From the NCBI GenBank assembly GCA_964623515.1, contig CAZURV010000005.1, positions 1 to 64,000 of the forward strand: a DNA stretch of 64,000 nt. The letters run 5' to 3'. The stretch is from RUG714 sp964623515 (GTDB taxonomy: Bacteria > Bacillota > Clostridia > Oscillospirales > Acutalibacteraceae). The notes under the pieces are model-generated. The model made no database searches. It saw only the letters and a list, made by a program, of their open reading frames with translations, and had not been told where the DNA came from. The translations under genes were made by a program, and so were the position numbers. Below are positions 50,870-60,105 of this stretch, piece after piece; position 1 is the first letter of the stretch; each line of letters starts with the position of its first letter.

Positions 50870-51370
50870 TTACCATATTTGCCTTGCATTTTCAACAGAT
50901 AAGGACCGATATTTATATAATTTTGTAACAGACGATGTATTCTCTCCTCCGTCTTCATAGTTTAAACATTTATTGTATTTGTCATATAAATAGTATGCGG
51001 CTTTATAGGTGCTTTCATTTATAACTTTCAGTTTTCCGTTTTCCTCGGAATATGTTCCGAAAAATGTTGCTGACGGTTCATCGGAATATCCGTTTAGAGC
51101 GTCTTTTGAAAAGACTGTGTAATTTACAGAGCCGCCCGGATTGAATTTCATCACCGTTACGCTGTTTGTATTTTTCTGATACCAGTAAACGGACGTTAAA
51201 ACGCTTTTATCTTCTGAAGATAAAACAGTGTCAGATTCGGTTTGGGCGACAGCACTTGTCGGAACAACCGTGTCCGGACTTTTTACAGATGTGTTTTCTT
51301 TGCCAGCGGAACATCCGGCTGCCGCAGTTACAAGCAAACCGCACAGTATGAAAAGTGCAATTTTTTTCAT
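50870..51370 (-). CDS. Putative lipoprotein, unknown function
   Basis: A 166-residue protein. The signal peptide ends in a lipobox (LVTAAAGC, Cys at about residue 20), followed by a Ser/Thr-rich linker and a small globular domain (from about 55) that may be lipocalin-like, with YWYQKNTNSVTVMKFNPGG and FFGTYSEENGKL. ATG 51370 is preferred because AAGGA lies seven bases before it; an ATG at 51385 is possible. I do not recognise the family. Confidence 0.72.
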   Translation of the reverse strand: MKKIALFILCGLLVTAAAGCSAGKENTSVKSPDTVVPTSAVAQTESDTVLSSEDKSVLTSVYWYQKNTNSVTVMKFNPGGSVNYTVFSKDALNGYSDEPSATFFGTYSEENGKLKVINESTYKAAYYLYDKYNKCLNYEDGGENTSSVTKLYKYRSLSVENARQIW

Positions 51371-51433
51371 TTTCATTTCCTTCATAATCCAACTTCATTT
51401 TTGGCGACAGTCCGGCAGGGCTGCCGCCGTTCC

Positions 51434-52012
51434 TTAGAGTTCACAGACTTTTCTGATTGATGTTCTTATCATATCTATGCTTTGCGCGCAATTTTGAATT
51501 TCTCCGCTGTCCAGCATCAGGAGCGCTCCGTAAATCAAGGATCGTATTTCATATGTTTTGCGCATACTTATTTCTTTGGACAGGCCCGCGTTTTCACAGT
51601 GCCGTGAAATTAGTGCGGTTATTGTTTTGTCTATATCGGCTTTTGCAGATTTTTGTTTTTCGTCCATATTTCTCGGATTCATCAAAAGTATGCTTCTGAA
51701 ATTCGGATTTGCTAGCCAAAAACGCACGTAAGCAACAGAAATTTCTTCGATTTGTTTTTTTGTACCGCTGTAAATTTTGATAATTTGGTTTTCCAGGAGT
51801 TTCCATTGCCCGGAAATATATTTGATGATTTCAAGGATTAAATCGTCTTTATTTTTAAAATGCTTATATGGCGCGGCACAGGATACATTGCATTGTGCGG
51901 CCACTCGTCTCAGGGAAAAATCGGTCAGTCCGTGTTCCTCGATTTCACTGATACCGCATATTATAAGTCGCTTTTTCACCGTATCGTAACGTTCCGTAAA
52001 ATCACTTCCCAT
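51434..52012 (-). CDS. TetR/AcrR-family transcriptional regulator
   Basis: A 192-residue regulator with helix-turn-helix at residues 20-60 (..DFSLRRVAAQCNVSCAAPYKHFKNKDDL in part), the AapYkHF type. The C-terminal domain is alpha-helical. ATG 52012 lies nine bases from a repeat copy and has no recognisable ribosome site, so the 5' end may have been altered by the insertion. It is divergent from the aromatic operon, which it might control, but nothing proves this. Confidence 0.78.
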   Translation of the reverse strand: MGSDFTERYDTVKKRLIICGISEIEEHGLTDFSLRRVAAQCNVSCAAPYKHFKNKDDLILEIIKYISGQWKLLENQIIKIYSGTKKQIEEISVAYVRFWLANPNFRSILLMNPRNMDEKQKSAKADIDKTITALISRHCENAGLSKEISMRKTYEIRSLIYGALLMLDSGEIQNCAQSIDMIRTSIRKVCEL

Positions 52013-52020
52013 ATAAATTT

Positions 52021-52195
52021 TATAACCTGTTCGCCGATATTCCCCGTCTCTTAGGCGGCAGGGTCCATTTCAGCATTTCAGTGGGAGATTATCACTCCCG
52101 CTGAAACCCTGAAGAGCGAACGCTCCCTGCGTAGGGTGCAATCGTTCGCAAGCCCTGTTTCAAGCGAGCTTGATGGAGCACTGCTCCGATTTAAA
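52021..52195 (+). repeat. Dispersed multi-hairpin repeat, type A, full length
   Basis: It starts TATAACCTGTTCGCCGATA and ends GATTTAAA. Hairpins: CAGTGGGAG..CTCCCGCTG (G-T pair), GAGCG-AA-CGCTC, TCAAGC-GA-GCTTGA and GGAGC-ACT-GCTCC. It separates the TetR gene from the aromatic operon promoter and is antisense to the TetR leader. Confidence 0.9.
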
Positions 52196-52310
52196 ATCCG
52201 TAATGTTCTTATCCAGTGTATCATAAGTTTTGTGCATATTCAAGAAGAACAGCCGGTATTTCTTATGAAATCTCGCCCCGCCGGACTTTTCTCTATTTTC
52301 TTGAACCTTA

Positions 52311-52372
52311 TTGACTTTAAATTATTTTATAGTATAATACTAATATATTCGTGTTAGTTAACAGCGTTAACT
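52311..52372 (+). promoter_or_regulatory. Promoter of the aromatic operon with a perfect palindrome downstream
   Basis: TTGACT (52311-52316), 16-base spacer, TATAAT (52333-52338). AGTTAAC-AGC-GTTAACT (52356-52372) is a perfect 7-3-7 inverted repeat just after the expected transcription start and four bases before the ribosome site GAAAGGAGA. It is a good candidate operator. I see no T-box leader. Confidence 0.75.
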
Positions 52373-52387
52373 TTGAAAGGAGAGATT

Positions 52388-53572
52388 ATGAACGAACAAA
52401 GCTTTAAATACGGCAGTGAACCGTCTGTTATCAGAGAACTGTTTGAATACGGCAATGAAAGAAAAAAAATTGCCGGAGAGGAAAATGTTTATGATTACAG
52501 TTTAGGCAATCCGAGTATTCCTGCACCGGACATCGTGAACCAAACTTTGATTAAGCTGATAACCGAAACGCCGTCAACGCTTTTGCACGGCTATACCTCC
52601 GGACCCGGAGATATGACCGTGAGAAAAAAAGTTGCGGAGTATATATCGAATGTGTTTAAATGCAAGGTAGATGCGGGGCTGGTTTATATGACAGTCGGCG
52701 CGGCGGCATCCGTTAAAATCTCACTGAACGCAGTTGTATCGCCCGGAGAAGAAATTTTGACATTTGCTCCGTTTTTTCCTGAATACAGAGTTTTTGCCGA
52801 GGGTATGGGTGCTTCTTTTAAACCTGTGCTTTGCACAAACGGAAGTTTTCAGCCTGATATTGAAGCGTTTGCAAATGCTGTTACGGAGAAAACATCGGCA
52901 GTAATCATCAATTCTCCGAATAACCCGTCCGGTGTCGTATTCGGAACGGATATGATTCGTGGAATTGCAGATGTTTTATATAAAAAACAACATGAATACG
53001 GGCATCCGATTTATATTATATCCGACGAGCCCTACAGGGAACTTGTTTATAATAACACGGAAGTTCCGTATATCCCGAATTATTACGGCAATACAATCGT
53101 AGCGTATTCATTTTCAAAATCGCTGTCGCTTCCCGGTGAGCGCATAGGGTATATTTTCGTTGCTCCCGAATGTGAAGACGCACAGCGTGTCTTTGCCGCA
53201 GTATGCGGTGCAGGCAGGAGACTTGGCTTCGTTTGCGCTCCGAGTTTGTTTCAAAAGCTGATTCCGTACTGCCTCGGTAAAACTTCCGATATAAGCGCTT
53301 ATAAGAAAAACAGAGATTTGCTCTGTGCAGCGCTTACAGAGTACGGATATGAATTTGCAGAACCGGACGGAGCTTTTTACCTTTTTGTTAAAGCGCTTGA
53401 ACCGGATGCGAAAAAGTTTTCGGATAGGGCTGCGAAAAATTATGATTTACTGTTTGTTCCGAGCGACAGCTTCGGAGTTGAGGGGTATGTCAGAATTTCA
53501 TACTGCGTATCGGAGGATATGATAAGAAGATCTCTTCCGGCGTTTAAAGCTTTGGCGGAGGAATACAGATAA
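52388..53572 (+). CDS. Class I/II pyridoxal-phosphate aminotransferase
   Basis: A 394-residue fold-type I enzyme. INSPNNPSG, SDEPYRELVY and the PLP-lysine motif SFSKSLSLPGERIGY are present, and VRISYCV lies near the end. Leading an operon that makes phenylalanine and tyrosine, it most likely transaminates the aromatic keto acids or aspartate. ATG 52388 has AAAGGAGA upstream. The pheA start is two bases after its stop. Confidence 0.88.
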   Translation: MNEQSFKYGSEPSVIRELFEYGNERKKIAGEENVYDYSLGNPSIPAPDIVNQTLIKLITETPSTLLHGYTSGPGDMTVRKKVAEYISNVFKCKVDAGLVYMTVGAAASVKISLNAVVSPGEEILTFAPFFPEYRVFAEGMGASFKPVLCTNGSFQPDIEAFANAVTEKTSAVIINSPNNPSGVVFGTDMIRGIADVLYKKQHEYGHPIYIISDEPYRELVYNNTEVPYIPNYYGNTIVAYSFSKSLSLPGERIGYIFVAPECEDAQRVFAAVCGAGRRLGFVCAPSLFQKLIPYCLGKTSDISAYKKNRDLLCAALTEYGYEFAEPDGAFYLFVKALEPDAKKFSDRAAKNYDLLFVPSDSFGVEGYVRISYCVSEDMIRRSLPAFKALAEEYR

Positions 53573-53573
53573 T

Positions 53574-54671
53574 ATGGATAAATTACAGAGTTCCAGAGAA
53601 AAGATAAATAAGATAGACAAGCAGATGGCGGAGCTGTTCGAAAGCCGTATGAAAATTGTGAAAAACATCGGCGAATACAAAACGGAGCATGGTATGCCCG
53701 TTGTGGATACGGAGCGGGAAAATGGCGTTGCAACAAGAAATTCGGCTTATATCGCGGATGATGAAATCCGCTCTTACTATATGAATTTTATAAGAGATGT
53801 TATGGATATTTCCCGCCGTTATCAGCACAGGATTCTCCAGGGAATGAAAGTTGCTTACTGCGGCGTGGAGGGCGCGTTTGCCTGTATTGCGGCAGAGAAA
53901 ATTTTTCCGGACGGGAATCTGGTTCCCTATGGTGATTTTACCGACGCATATCGTTCGGTTGTAAGCGGTGAATCGGACTGTGCCGTGCTTCCGATAGAAA
54001 ACAGCTTTGTCGGAGAAGTAGGCCAGGTTATTGATTTGATGTTTTCGGGGAACCTTTATATTAACGGCGTTTATGAGCTTTCCGTAACGCAGAATCTGCT
54101 TGGCATAAAAGGATCCGATCTTAAGAAAATAAAAAAGGTTGTCAGTCACCAGCAGGCGCTTAGCCAGTGTTATGAATATATCAAGGAACACGGTTTTGAG
54201 GAAGAAAGCTGTGAGAATACGGCAATGGCGGCGAAAGCGATTGCAGATGCGGGAGATATGACCATGGCGGCGATTGCGAGCAATGAAACCGCCGAGCTTT
54301 ACGGTTTGGAAGTTATTGAAAAGAATATCAATACTTCCAATAAAAACACAACGCGTTTTGCTGTTTTCTCAAGATGTGAAGACAAAACAAAAGGTTATCA
54401 TATGGGTGACCATTTTATTCTTGTTTTCACGGTTCGTCATGAAGCGGGAGCGCTTGCAAAAGCGATTAATATAATCGGTAAAAACGGATTTAATATGCGT
54501 ATACTCCGTTCGCGTACAATGAAAGATTTGCTTTGGGAATACTATTTCTATATTGAGGCAGACGGAGATATACACAGTCCGCAGGGTCAGAATATGCTCG
54601 GAGAACTTTCTTCATGTTGCGGTAGATTGAAAGTTGCGGGTACATTTTCACATAACAATGAATTGGAATAA
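53574..54671 (+). CDS. pheA: Bifunctional chorismate mutase/prephenate dehydratase
   Basis: A 365-residue fusion. Residues 1-88 are an AroQ-type chorismate mutase (REKINKIDKQMAELFESRM). Residues 92-275 are prephenate dehydratase, with the catalytic TRF in NTTRFAVF (about 260). An ACT domain (about 283-360) with GALAKAINIIGKNGFNM should sense phenylalanine. It makes phenylpyruvate. The ribosome site GGAGGA lies within the end of the aminotransferase gene. Confidence 0.94.
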   Translation: MDKLQSSREKINKIDKQMAELFESRMKIVKNIGEYKTEHGMPVVDTERENGVATRNSAYIADDEIRSYYMNFIRDVMDISRRYQHRILQGMKVAYCGVEGAFACIAAEKIFPDGNLVPYGDFTDAYRSVVSGESDCAVLPIENSFVGEVGQVIDLMFSGNLYINGVYELSVTQNLLGIKGSDLKKIKKVVSHQQALSQCYEYIKEHGFEEESCENTAMAAKAIADAGDMTMAAIASNETAELYGLEVIEKNINTSNKNTTRFAVFSRCEDKTKGYHMGDHFILVFTVRHEAGALAKAINIIGKNGFNMRILRSRTMKDLLWEYYFYIEADGDIHSPQGQNMLGELSSCCGRLKVAGTFSHNNELE

Positions 54672-54676
54672 AAGAT

Positions 54677-55675
54677 ATGATTATTAAACTGGATTTAGGC
54701 AGAAACAGCTATGATATTGTGGTTGAACGCGGAGCGCTCGGCAGGGCGGATGCATTGCTCAGCCTGAACAGGCGTGTGCTCATTGTAACTGATGACGGTG
54801 TACCATCCGAATATGCAAAAAAAATAGCTTCATTCTGTGAGTATCCCGTAATAAAAACGGTTAAGCAAGGAGAAAAATCAAAATCAATAGAGGTTTGGCA
54901 GAGTTTGCTTTCCCTAATGCTGAAACACGGTTTTACCAGAACGGACTGCGTTGCCGCAGTCGGCGGCGGCGTTTGCGGCGATTTGGCGGGATTTGCGGCG
55001 GCCAGCTTTATGCGGGGAATTGATTTTTACAATATACCCACAACCTTGCTGTCGCAGGTGGACAGCTCTATAGGCGGTAAAACCGCCGTGAATTTGGATG
55101 GTATAAAAAATATCGTAGGTGCGTTTCATCAGCCGAAGAAGGTTATCATTGATCCCGATGTTCTTAAAACTCTGCCGAAACGTCAGCTTTCCAACGGACT
55201 TGCGGAAAGCATTAAAATGGCGCTCACATCTGATAAGGATCTTTTTACTTTGTTTGAAAATAAGGATATTTATTCAAATTTGGACGATATTATCGTTAAG
55301 TCTTTGATGATAAAAAAACATGTTGTTGAGCAGGATGAAAAAGAGTCCGGATTTCGCAGGGTGCTGAATTTCGGGCATACAATAGGGCATGGGATTGAAG
55401 CGCAGGGAGAATTATATCACGGCGAATGTGTTGCACTCGGAATGATTCCGATGTGCTCGGAAAATGTGAAGGAGCGGCTTATCAGAGTGCTGCAAAAGGC
55501 TGATTTGCCGTATTATGGGGATATCGATTATCAGAATGTTTATAACGCCGCCGTGCATGATAAAAAAGTTTCCGGAGGAAAGCTTACTGTCGTTTATGTA
55601 GATTCACCGGGCAGTTTTGAATTCAGGGAAATCTCCTTTGCGGATTTAAAAGAATTGATAAGGGGGGATTTGTGA
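54677..55675 (+). CDS. aroB: 3-dehydroquinate synthase
   Basis: A 332-residue NAD- and metal-dependent cyclase. AVGGGVCGDLAGFAAASFMRG, PTTLLSQVDSSIGGKTAVN and LNFGHTIGHGIE are AroB blocks including the metal-binding His residues. It is slightly shorter than the usual 350-360. It ends overlapping aroC by one base. Confidence 0.96.
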   Translation: MIIKLDLGRNSYDIVVERGALGRADALLSLNRRVLIVTDDGVPSEYAKKIASFCEYPVIKTVKQGEKSKSIEVWQSLLSLMLKHGFTRTDCVAAVGGGVCGDLAGFAAASFMRGIDFYNIPTTLLSQVDSSIGGKTAVNLDGIKNIVGAFHQPKKVIIDPDVLKTLPKRQLSNGLAESIKMALTSDKDLFTLFENKDIYSNLDDIIVKSLMIKKHVVEQDEKESGFRRVLNFGHTIGHGIEAQGELYHGECVALGMIPMCSENVKERLIRVLQKADLPYYGDIDYQNVYNAAVHDKKVSGGKLTVVYVDSPGSFEFREISFADLKELIRGDL

Positions 55676-56763
55676 TGAAAAACACACTGGGCACAAGCGT
55701 AAGCGTAACGCTTTTTGGGGAAAGTCACGGAAACGCCGTAGGGGCGGTGCTGGATGGTATGGCACCCGGCATAATTGTCGATGAAGATTTTATAGAACAT
55801 CAGATGCTTTTGCGCAGAGGCGGCAATTCTCTTTCAACAGCCCGCAGAGAACCGGATAAAGTGAAAATCCTTTCCGGTGTTTTTAACGGAAAAACAACAG
55901 GGACTCCGATTTGTTTTATCATAGAGAATCAGGATCAGCACAGTAAAGATTATTTGAAAACAAAAGGTTTTCTGCGTCCTTCACATGCCGATTATACGGC
56001 ATACTGCAAATATCATGGTTTTGAGGATTTCCGTGGCGGCGGGCATTTTTCCGGCAGGATAACTGCAGGGATTGTTGCGGCAGGAGCCGTGGCGCTCAGT
56101 GCTCTGAAAACAAAAAAAATATATATCGGAACACATATGCTTGCGTGCGCTGGCGTAAAGGACACAAACTTTACACCAAATTTAGAGGAAATAGAGGCTG
56201 TTAACAACTCCGATTTTCCTGTGTTGAACAGGGAAAGCGCAGAGAAAATGAAAACCGCAATTATTGAGGCAAAAAGAGACGGAGACAGCGTTGGTGGAAT
56301 CTTACAGACTGCTGTAATAGGCATGCCCGCAGGTATCGGAGAACCATGGTTTGATACGCTTGAGAGCGTGCTGGCGCACGGTATGTTTGCAATCCCCGCT
56401 GTAAAAGGCGTTGAGTTTGGCAGAGGCTTTGAATTTGCATCTATGCGCGGAAGTGAGGCAAACGATTCGTTTGAGATAAATGATGACAAAATTACAACTT
56501 CAACCAACAACAGCGGTGGAATCAACGGTGGTATTTCAAACGGAATGCCGATTATTATGAATACGGTGGTTAAGCCCACCGCCTCCATATACAAGGAGCA
56601 GAAAACCGTGAATATGGAAACGAAAACAAACGAAGTTTTCCGTGTGCACGGGAGGCACGATCCGGCAATTATTTATCGAGCCAGAGTAGTGGCAGACAGC
56701 GTTGCGGCGCTTGTAATCTGCGATATGCTTGCCCAGCGTTTCGGAACGGACTATCTTGGTTAA
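55675..56763 (+). CDS. aroC: Chorismate synthase
   Basis: A 362-residue FMN enzyme. GESHGNAVGAVLDG, RRGGNSLSTARREPDKV, RPSHADYTA and RGSEANDSF are conserved blocks. ATG 55675 (with GGGGGGA upstream) shares one base with the aroB stop; GTG 55672 is possible. It makes chorismate from EPSP. Confidence 0.97.
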   Translation: MKNTLGTSVSVTLFGESHGNAVGAVLDGMAPGIIVDEDFIEHQMLLRRGGNSLSTARREPDKVKILSGVFNGKTTGTPICFIIENQDQHSKDYLKTKGFLRPSHADYTAYCKYHGFEDFRGGGHFSGRITAGIVAAGAVALSALKTKKIYIGTHMLACAGVKDTNFTPNLEEIEAVNNSDFPVLNRESAEKMKTAIIEAKRDGDSVGGILQTAVIGMPAGIGEPWFDTLESVLAHGMFAIPAVKGVEFGRGFEFASMRGSEANDSFEINDDKITTSTNNSGGINGGISNGMPIIMNTVVKPTASIYKEQKTVNMETKTNEVFRVHGRHDPAIIYRARVVADSVAALVICDMLAQRFGTDYLG

Positions 56764-56792
56764 TCCGTAATCTGTATGGAATGGAGATTAAA

Positions 56793-58043
56793 ATGATGTA
56801 TGGTCTCATAGGTGAGAAACTTCCGCACAGCTTTTCAAAAGAGATTCACGAAAGCATTGCGGATTATGAATATAATTTAATTGAGATTAAAAAAGATGAA
56901 CTGGATGTTTTTATGAAGTCCAGGAACTTCAGCGCTATAAACGTTACAATCCCGTATAAGCAGGACGTGATTCCTTATCTTGATTATATAAGCACTCGGG
57001 CTGAAAAGATCGGGGCGGTTAACACGATTGTGAATAAAGGCGGAAAGCTTTACGGGTATAATACTGATTATTACGGTTTACGGTCGCTTATTGAAAAAAA
57101 CAATGCTGATTTCACAGGAAAAAAAGTTCTGATTCTCGGTACCGGCGGAACATCAAAAACGGCTTACTGCGTTGCGGATGATTTGGGTGCGTCGGTTATC
57201 AAAAAGGTCAGTCCGTTTGACGAACCGGGAGCGCTTTCCTATGAACAGGTTTATTCCGATTATACCAACGCGGATTATATCATCAATGCTTCACCGTGCG
57301 GTATGTATCCCAACAACGGAGAATGTCCGATTATGCTGGATAAATTTTCTTCTTTAAGCGGTGTTTTTGACGTTATATATAATCCTTTGCGGTCGTCGCT
57401 TGTTATGCAGGCAAGGCAGGCGGGGATTACTGCCGAAGGTGGGCTTTATATGTTGATAGCGCAGGCGGTCAGAGCGTCTGAAATATTTACGGATATGGTT
57501 TTTCCGAAGGGAACTCTGGAAAAAGCGTTCCATAAAATCTTTGCTTCGAAGCAGAATATTGTTTTAACAGGTATGCCCGGAAGCGGAAAAACAACCAAGG
57601 GCAGACTTATCGCGGAAAAGCTCGGCAGAGAATTTATTGATACCGATGCACGGATTGCGGAAAAAGAAGGCAGAGAAATCAGTGAAATTTTTGCTTCGGA
57701 CGGCGAGGCGTATTTCAGGAACAGGGAAGCGGAAGTTATTGCGGATGTTTCAAAACTCGGTGGCGTTGTGATAGGAACGGGCGGAGGAAGCATTCTGCGT
57801 ACTGAAAATACAGTAAATCTTAAAAAGAACGGCAGAATATATTTTATTGACCGCGATTTGAACGACATTGCTCCTACGGGCAACAGACCGCTTTCCTCCA
57901 ATATCCGTGATTTGAAAAAACGTTATAATGAGCGTTATTCTATATATAAAGATACAGCAGATGTTCATATTCAATCACGCGGCATAGATGAAGACGCGGA
58001 AATCATACTCAGAGAGGTTTTTTTGAATGAAAATCAGGATTGA
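56793..58043 (+). CDS. Fused shikimate dehydrogenase-shikimate kinase (AroE-AroK)
   Basis: A 416-residue fusion. Residues 1-250 are AroE: SFSKEIH, NVTIPYK with the catalytic Lys, GYNTDYYG and GTGGTSKTA. Residues 252-416 are AroK: Walker A GMPGSGKTT from Gly260, DTDARI, YFRNREAEV and VIGTGGG. It would carry out two consecutive steps (dehydroshikimate to shikimate 3-phosphate). The frame is continuous through the junction (about 57540). ATG 56793 has TGGAGA upstream. It overlaps aroA by 17 bases. Confidence 0.93.
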   Translation: MMYGLIGEKLPHSFSKEIHESIADYEYNLIEIKKDELDVFMKSRNFSAINVTIPYKQDVIPYLDYISTRAEKIGAVNTIVNKGGKLYGYNTDYYGLRSLIEKNNADFTGKKVLILGTGGTSKTAYCVADDLGASVIKKVSPFDEPGALSYEQVYSDYTNADYIINASPCGMYPNNGECPIMLDKFSSLSGVFDVIYNPLRSSLVMQARQAGITAEGGLYMLIAQAVRASEIFTDMVFPKGTLEKAFHKIFASKQNIVLTGMPGSGKTTKGRLIAEKLGREFIDTDARIAEKEGREISEIFASDGEAYFRNREAEVIADVSKLGGVVIGTGGGSILRTENTVNLKKNGRIYFIDRDLNDIAPTGNRPLSSNIRDLKKRYNERYSIYKDTADVHIQSRGIDEDAEIILREVFLNENQD

Positions 58044-59235
58044 AGCCGGAAAAGCGGCAGGAAAGATGAAAGCCCCTCCGTCAAAAAGCATGGCGCACAG
58101 GCTTCTTATATGCAGCGGCTTATCCAACGGTGAAAGTATTATTCACGGTATAGATAAGTCGGAAGATGTGCTTGCCACGGTAAGTTGTCTTGAGGCAATC
58201 GGCGTGCAGTGCAGTTTTCACGGAAATACAGTTCAGGTAAAAGGAACAGATGTACGGAATATGAAAAAACCGGATGTTTTGAACTGTCGGGAGAGCGGAA
58301 GCACGCAGAGGTTTTTCATTCCTATTTGTCTGCTCTCAGATGAAAGAATTGTGGTTTCGGGTGCGGACGGATTATTTAGGCGTCCTTTGAGTGTGTATGA
58401 AGCAATTTGCGGCAGTCAGGGTATCCTGTTTGAACAGAACGGAAATGAACTGATTTTGAAAGGGAAGCTTAAATCGGGTGTGTATCGTGTGAAGGGGAAT
58501 ATTTCAAGTCAGTTTATAAGCGGACTTATGTTTGCACTTCCGCTTTTAAAAGGCGATTCACAAATCCATATCATTCCGCCTCTTGAAAGCAGAAGTTATA
58601 TTGATTTAACGATAAGCGCACTTGAACGTTTCGGCGTTAAAGCGGTATGGAAGGATGATAAAACAATCTTTATAAAAGGTTCACAGAATTATACCGCGTG
58701 TGAAACCGAGGTTGAGGGAGATTATTCAAACGCCGCGTTTTTCGGCGCGTTGAACGCGTTTGGTTCCGATATTGAAATGAGCGGTCTGAATCCCGACAGT
58801 ATACAGGGAGATAAGGTGTATAAAAAATGCATGGAAAAACTTCTTGCAGGCACACCCACCGTTTATTTGGGAGACTGTCCGGATTTGGCGCCTGTGCTGA
58901 TGGCTGTTGCTGCGGCTGAAAACGGTGCTGTATTTAATGAAACCGGACGTCTTAAAATCAAGGAAAGCGACAGAGGAAGCGCTATGGCGGAAGAACTGAG
59001 AAAGTTCGGTACTGCGGTAACGGTTTATGAAAATTCGATCGTTGTTTATCCGTCTGAATTTCATAAGCCGGAAGAAACCTTATGCGGGCATAATGATCAC
59101 CGCATTGTTATGGCGCTCAGCGTTTTGCTAACGCTCACCGGCGGCGAAATAGACGGTGCAGAGGCGGTAAATAAGAGTTTGCCTGATTTTTTTGAGCGCC
59201 TTAAAAATCTTGGAATAGGGGTTAGTGAAATATGA
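58027..59235 (+). CDS. aroA: 3-phosphoshikimate 1-carboxyvinyltransferase (EPSP synthase)
   Basis: A 402-residue enzyme, shorter than the typical 430. The substrate-binding block is APPSKSMAHR; the PEP-binding motif reads CRESGSTQRF in place of the common GNAGTAMR; GDYSNAAFF and KESDR..MAEEL follow, with HNDHRIVMA near the end. This divergent motif is typical of Clostridia-type AroA. Starts inside the aroE-aroK fusion; stop overlaps tyrA by four bases (ATGA). Confidence 0.95.
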   Translation: MKIRIEAGKAAGKMKAPPSKSMAHRLLICSGLSNGESIIHGIDKSEDVLATVSCLEAIGVQCSFHGNTVQVKGTDVRNMKKPDVLNCRESGSTQRFFIPICLLSDERIVVSGADGLFRRPLSVYEAICGSQGILFEQNGNELILKGKLKSGVYRVKGNISSQFISGLMFALPLLKGDSQIHIIPPLESRSYIDLTISALERFGVKAVWKDDKTIFIKGSQNYTACETEVEGDYSNAAFFGALNAFGSDIEMSGLNPDSIQGDKVYKKCMEKLLAGTPTVYLGDCPDLAPVLMAVAAAENGAVFNETGRLKIKESDRGSAMAEELRKFGTAVTVYENSIVVYPSEFHKPEETLCGHNDHRIVMALSVLLTLTGGEIDGAEAVNKSLPDFFERLKNLGIGVSEI

Positions 59236-60086
59236 AATTCGGAAGAGACACAAAAGTGCTTATAGTCGGTCTCGGCCTCATGGGCGGTTCTTATGCGATG
59301 GCGCTTTCCAGAAAGGGATACAGCGTAAGGGCGATTTCCAGAAAACAGAGCACAATAGATTATGCGCTTGCGCATAAAATGATTGAATACGGTGAAACAG
59401 AGGTTACAAAAGATCTTGTAGGCTGGGCGGATTTAACGGTTTTTGCGCTCTATCCGCATATTTTTATACAGTGGATAGAACAATATAAATCTTATTTTAA
59501 ACCCGGTTCGTATATAACCGACGTAACGGGTGTTAAAATGCCAATCGTAACAAAAATCCAGGACATTCTCAGGGATGACGTTGAGTTTATTCCGGCTCAT
59601 CCGATGTGCGGACGTGAAGTATACGGCGTTGAAAATGCAGACGATCATATATTCAGCGATGCTAACTTCATCGTTACACCAACTGAAAAAAATACGCCCG
59701 AAGCAATAGAACTGTGTAAGGATCTCGGCTGGATGATCGGATGCTATCATGTTTCAGAATTAAGTATCGAAAAGCATGATGAGATGATTGGTTTTGTATC
59801 ACAGCTTACGCATTGTATTGCCATAAGCCTTATGACATGCAATGAAACCGAAAATCTTGAAGAGTATACAGGCGACAGCTTCAGGGATTTAACGCGGATA
59901 GCAAATATAAACGATGAAATGTGGAGCGAGCTTTTTATAGCGAATAAGAAACCGCTTTTAAGGCAGATGAATTTGTTTGAAAATCAGTTTGAGGTTTTGA
60001 AGCAGATGATAGAAAATGAAGATATAAGCGGTATGCGGGAGGTTATGAAACGCTCTACCGAACGCAGAAAATTATTTAATAAATAA
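59232..60086 (+). CDS. tyrA: Prephenate dehydrogenase
   Basis: A 284-residue NAD(P)-dependent dehydrogenase. The Rossmann motif is GLGLMGGSYA. DVTGVK, PAHPMCGRE and SQLTHCIA, containing the catalytic His, are typical of TyrA. No ACT domain is present, so tyrosine feedback via ACT is not expected here. Together with the aminotransferase it leads to tyrosine. Confidence 0.92.
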   Translation: MKFGRDTKVLIVGLGLMGGSYAMALSRKGYSVRAISRKQSTIDYALAHKMIEYGETEVTKDLVGWADLTVFALYPHIFIQWIEQYKSYFKPGSYITDVTGVKMPIVTKIQDILRDDVEFIPAHPMCGREVYGVENADDHIFSDANFIVTPTEKNTPEAIELCKDLGWMIGCYHVSELSIEKHDEMIGFVSQLTHCIAISLMTCNETENLEEYTGDSFRDLTRIANINDEMWSELFIANKKPLLRQMNLFENQFEVLKQMIENEDISGMREVMKRSTERRKLFNK

Positions 60087-60105
60087 AAAAGGGGAATTGA
60101 AAAAC

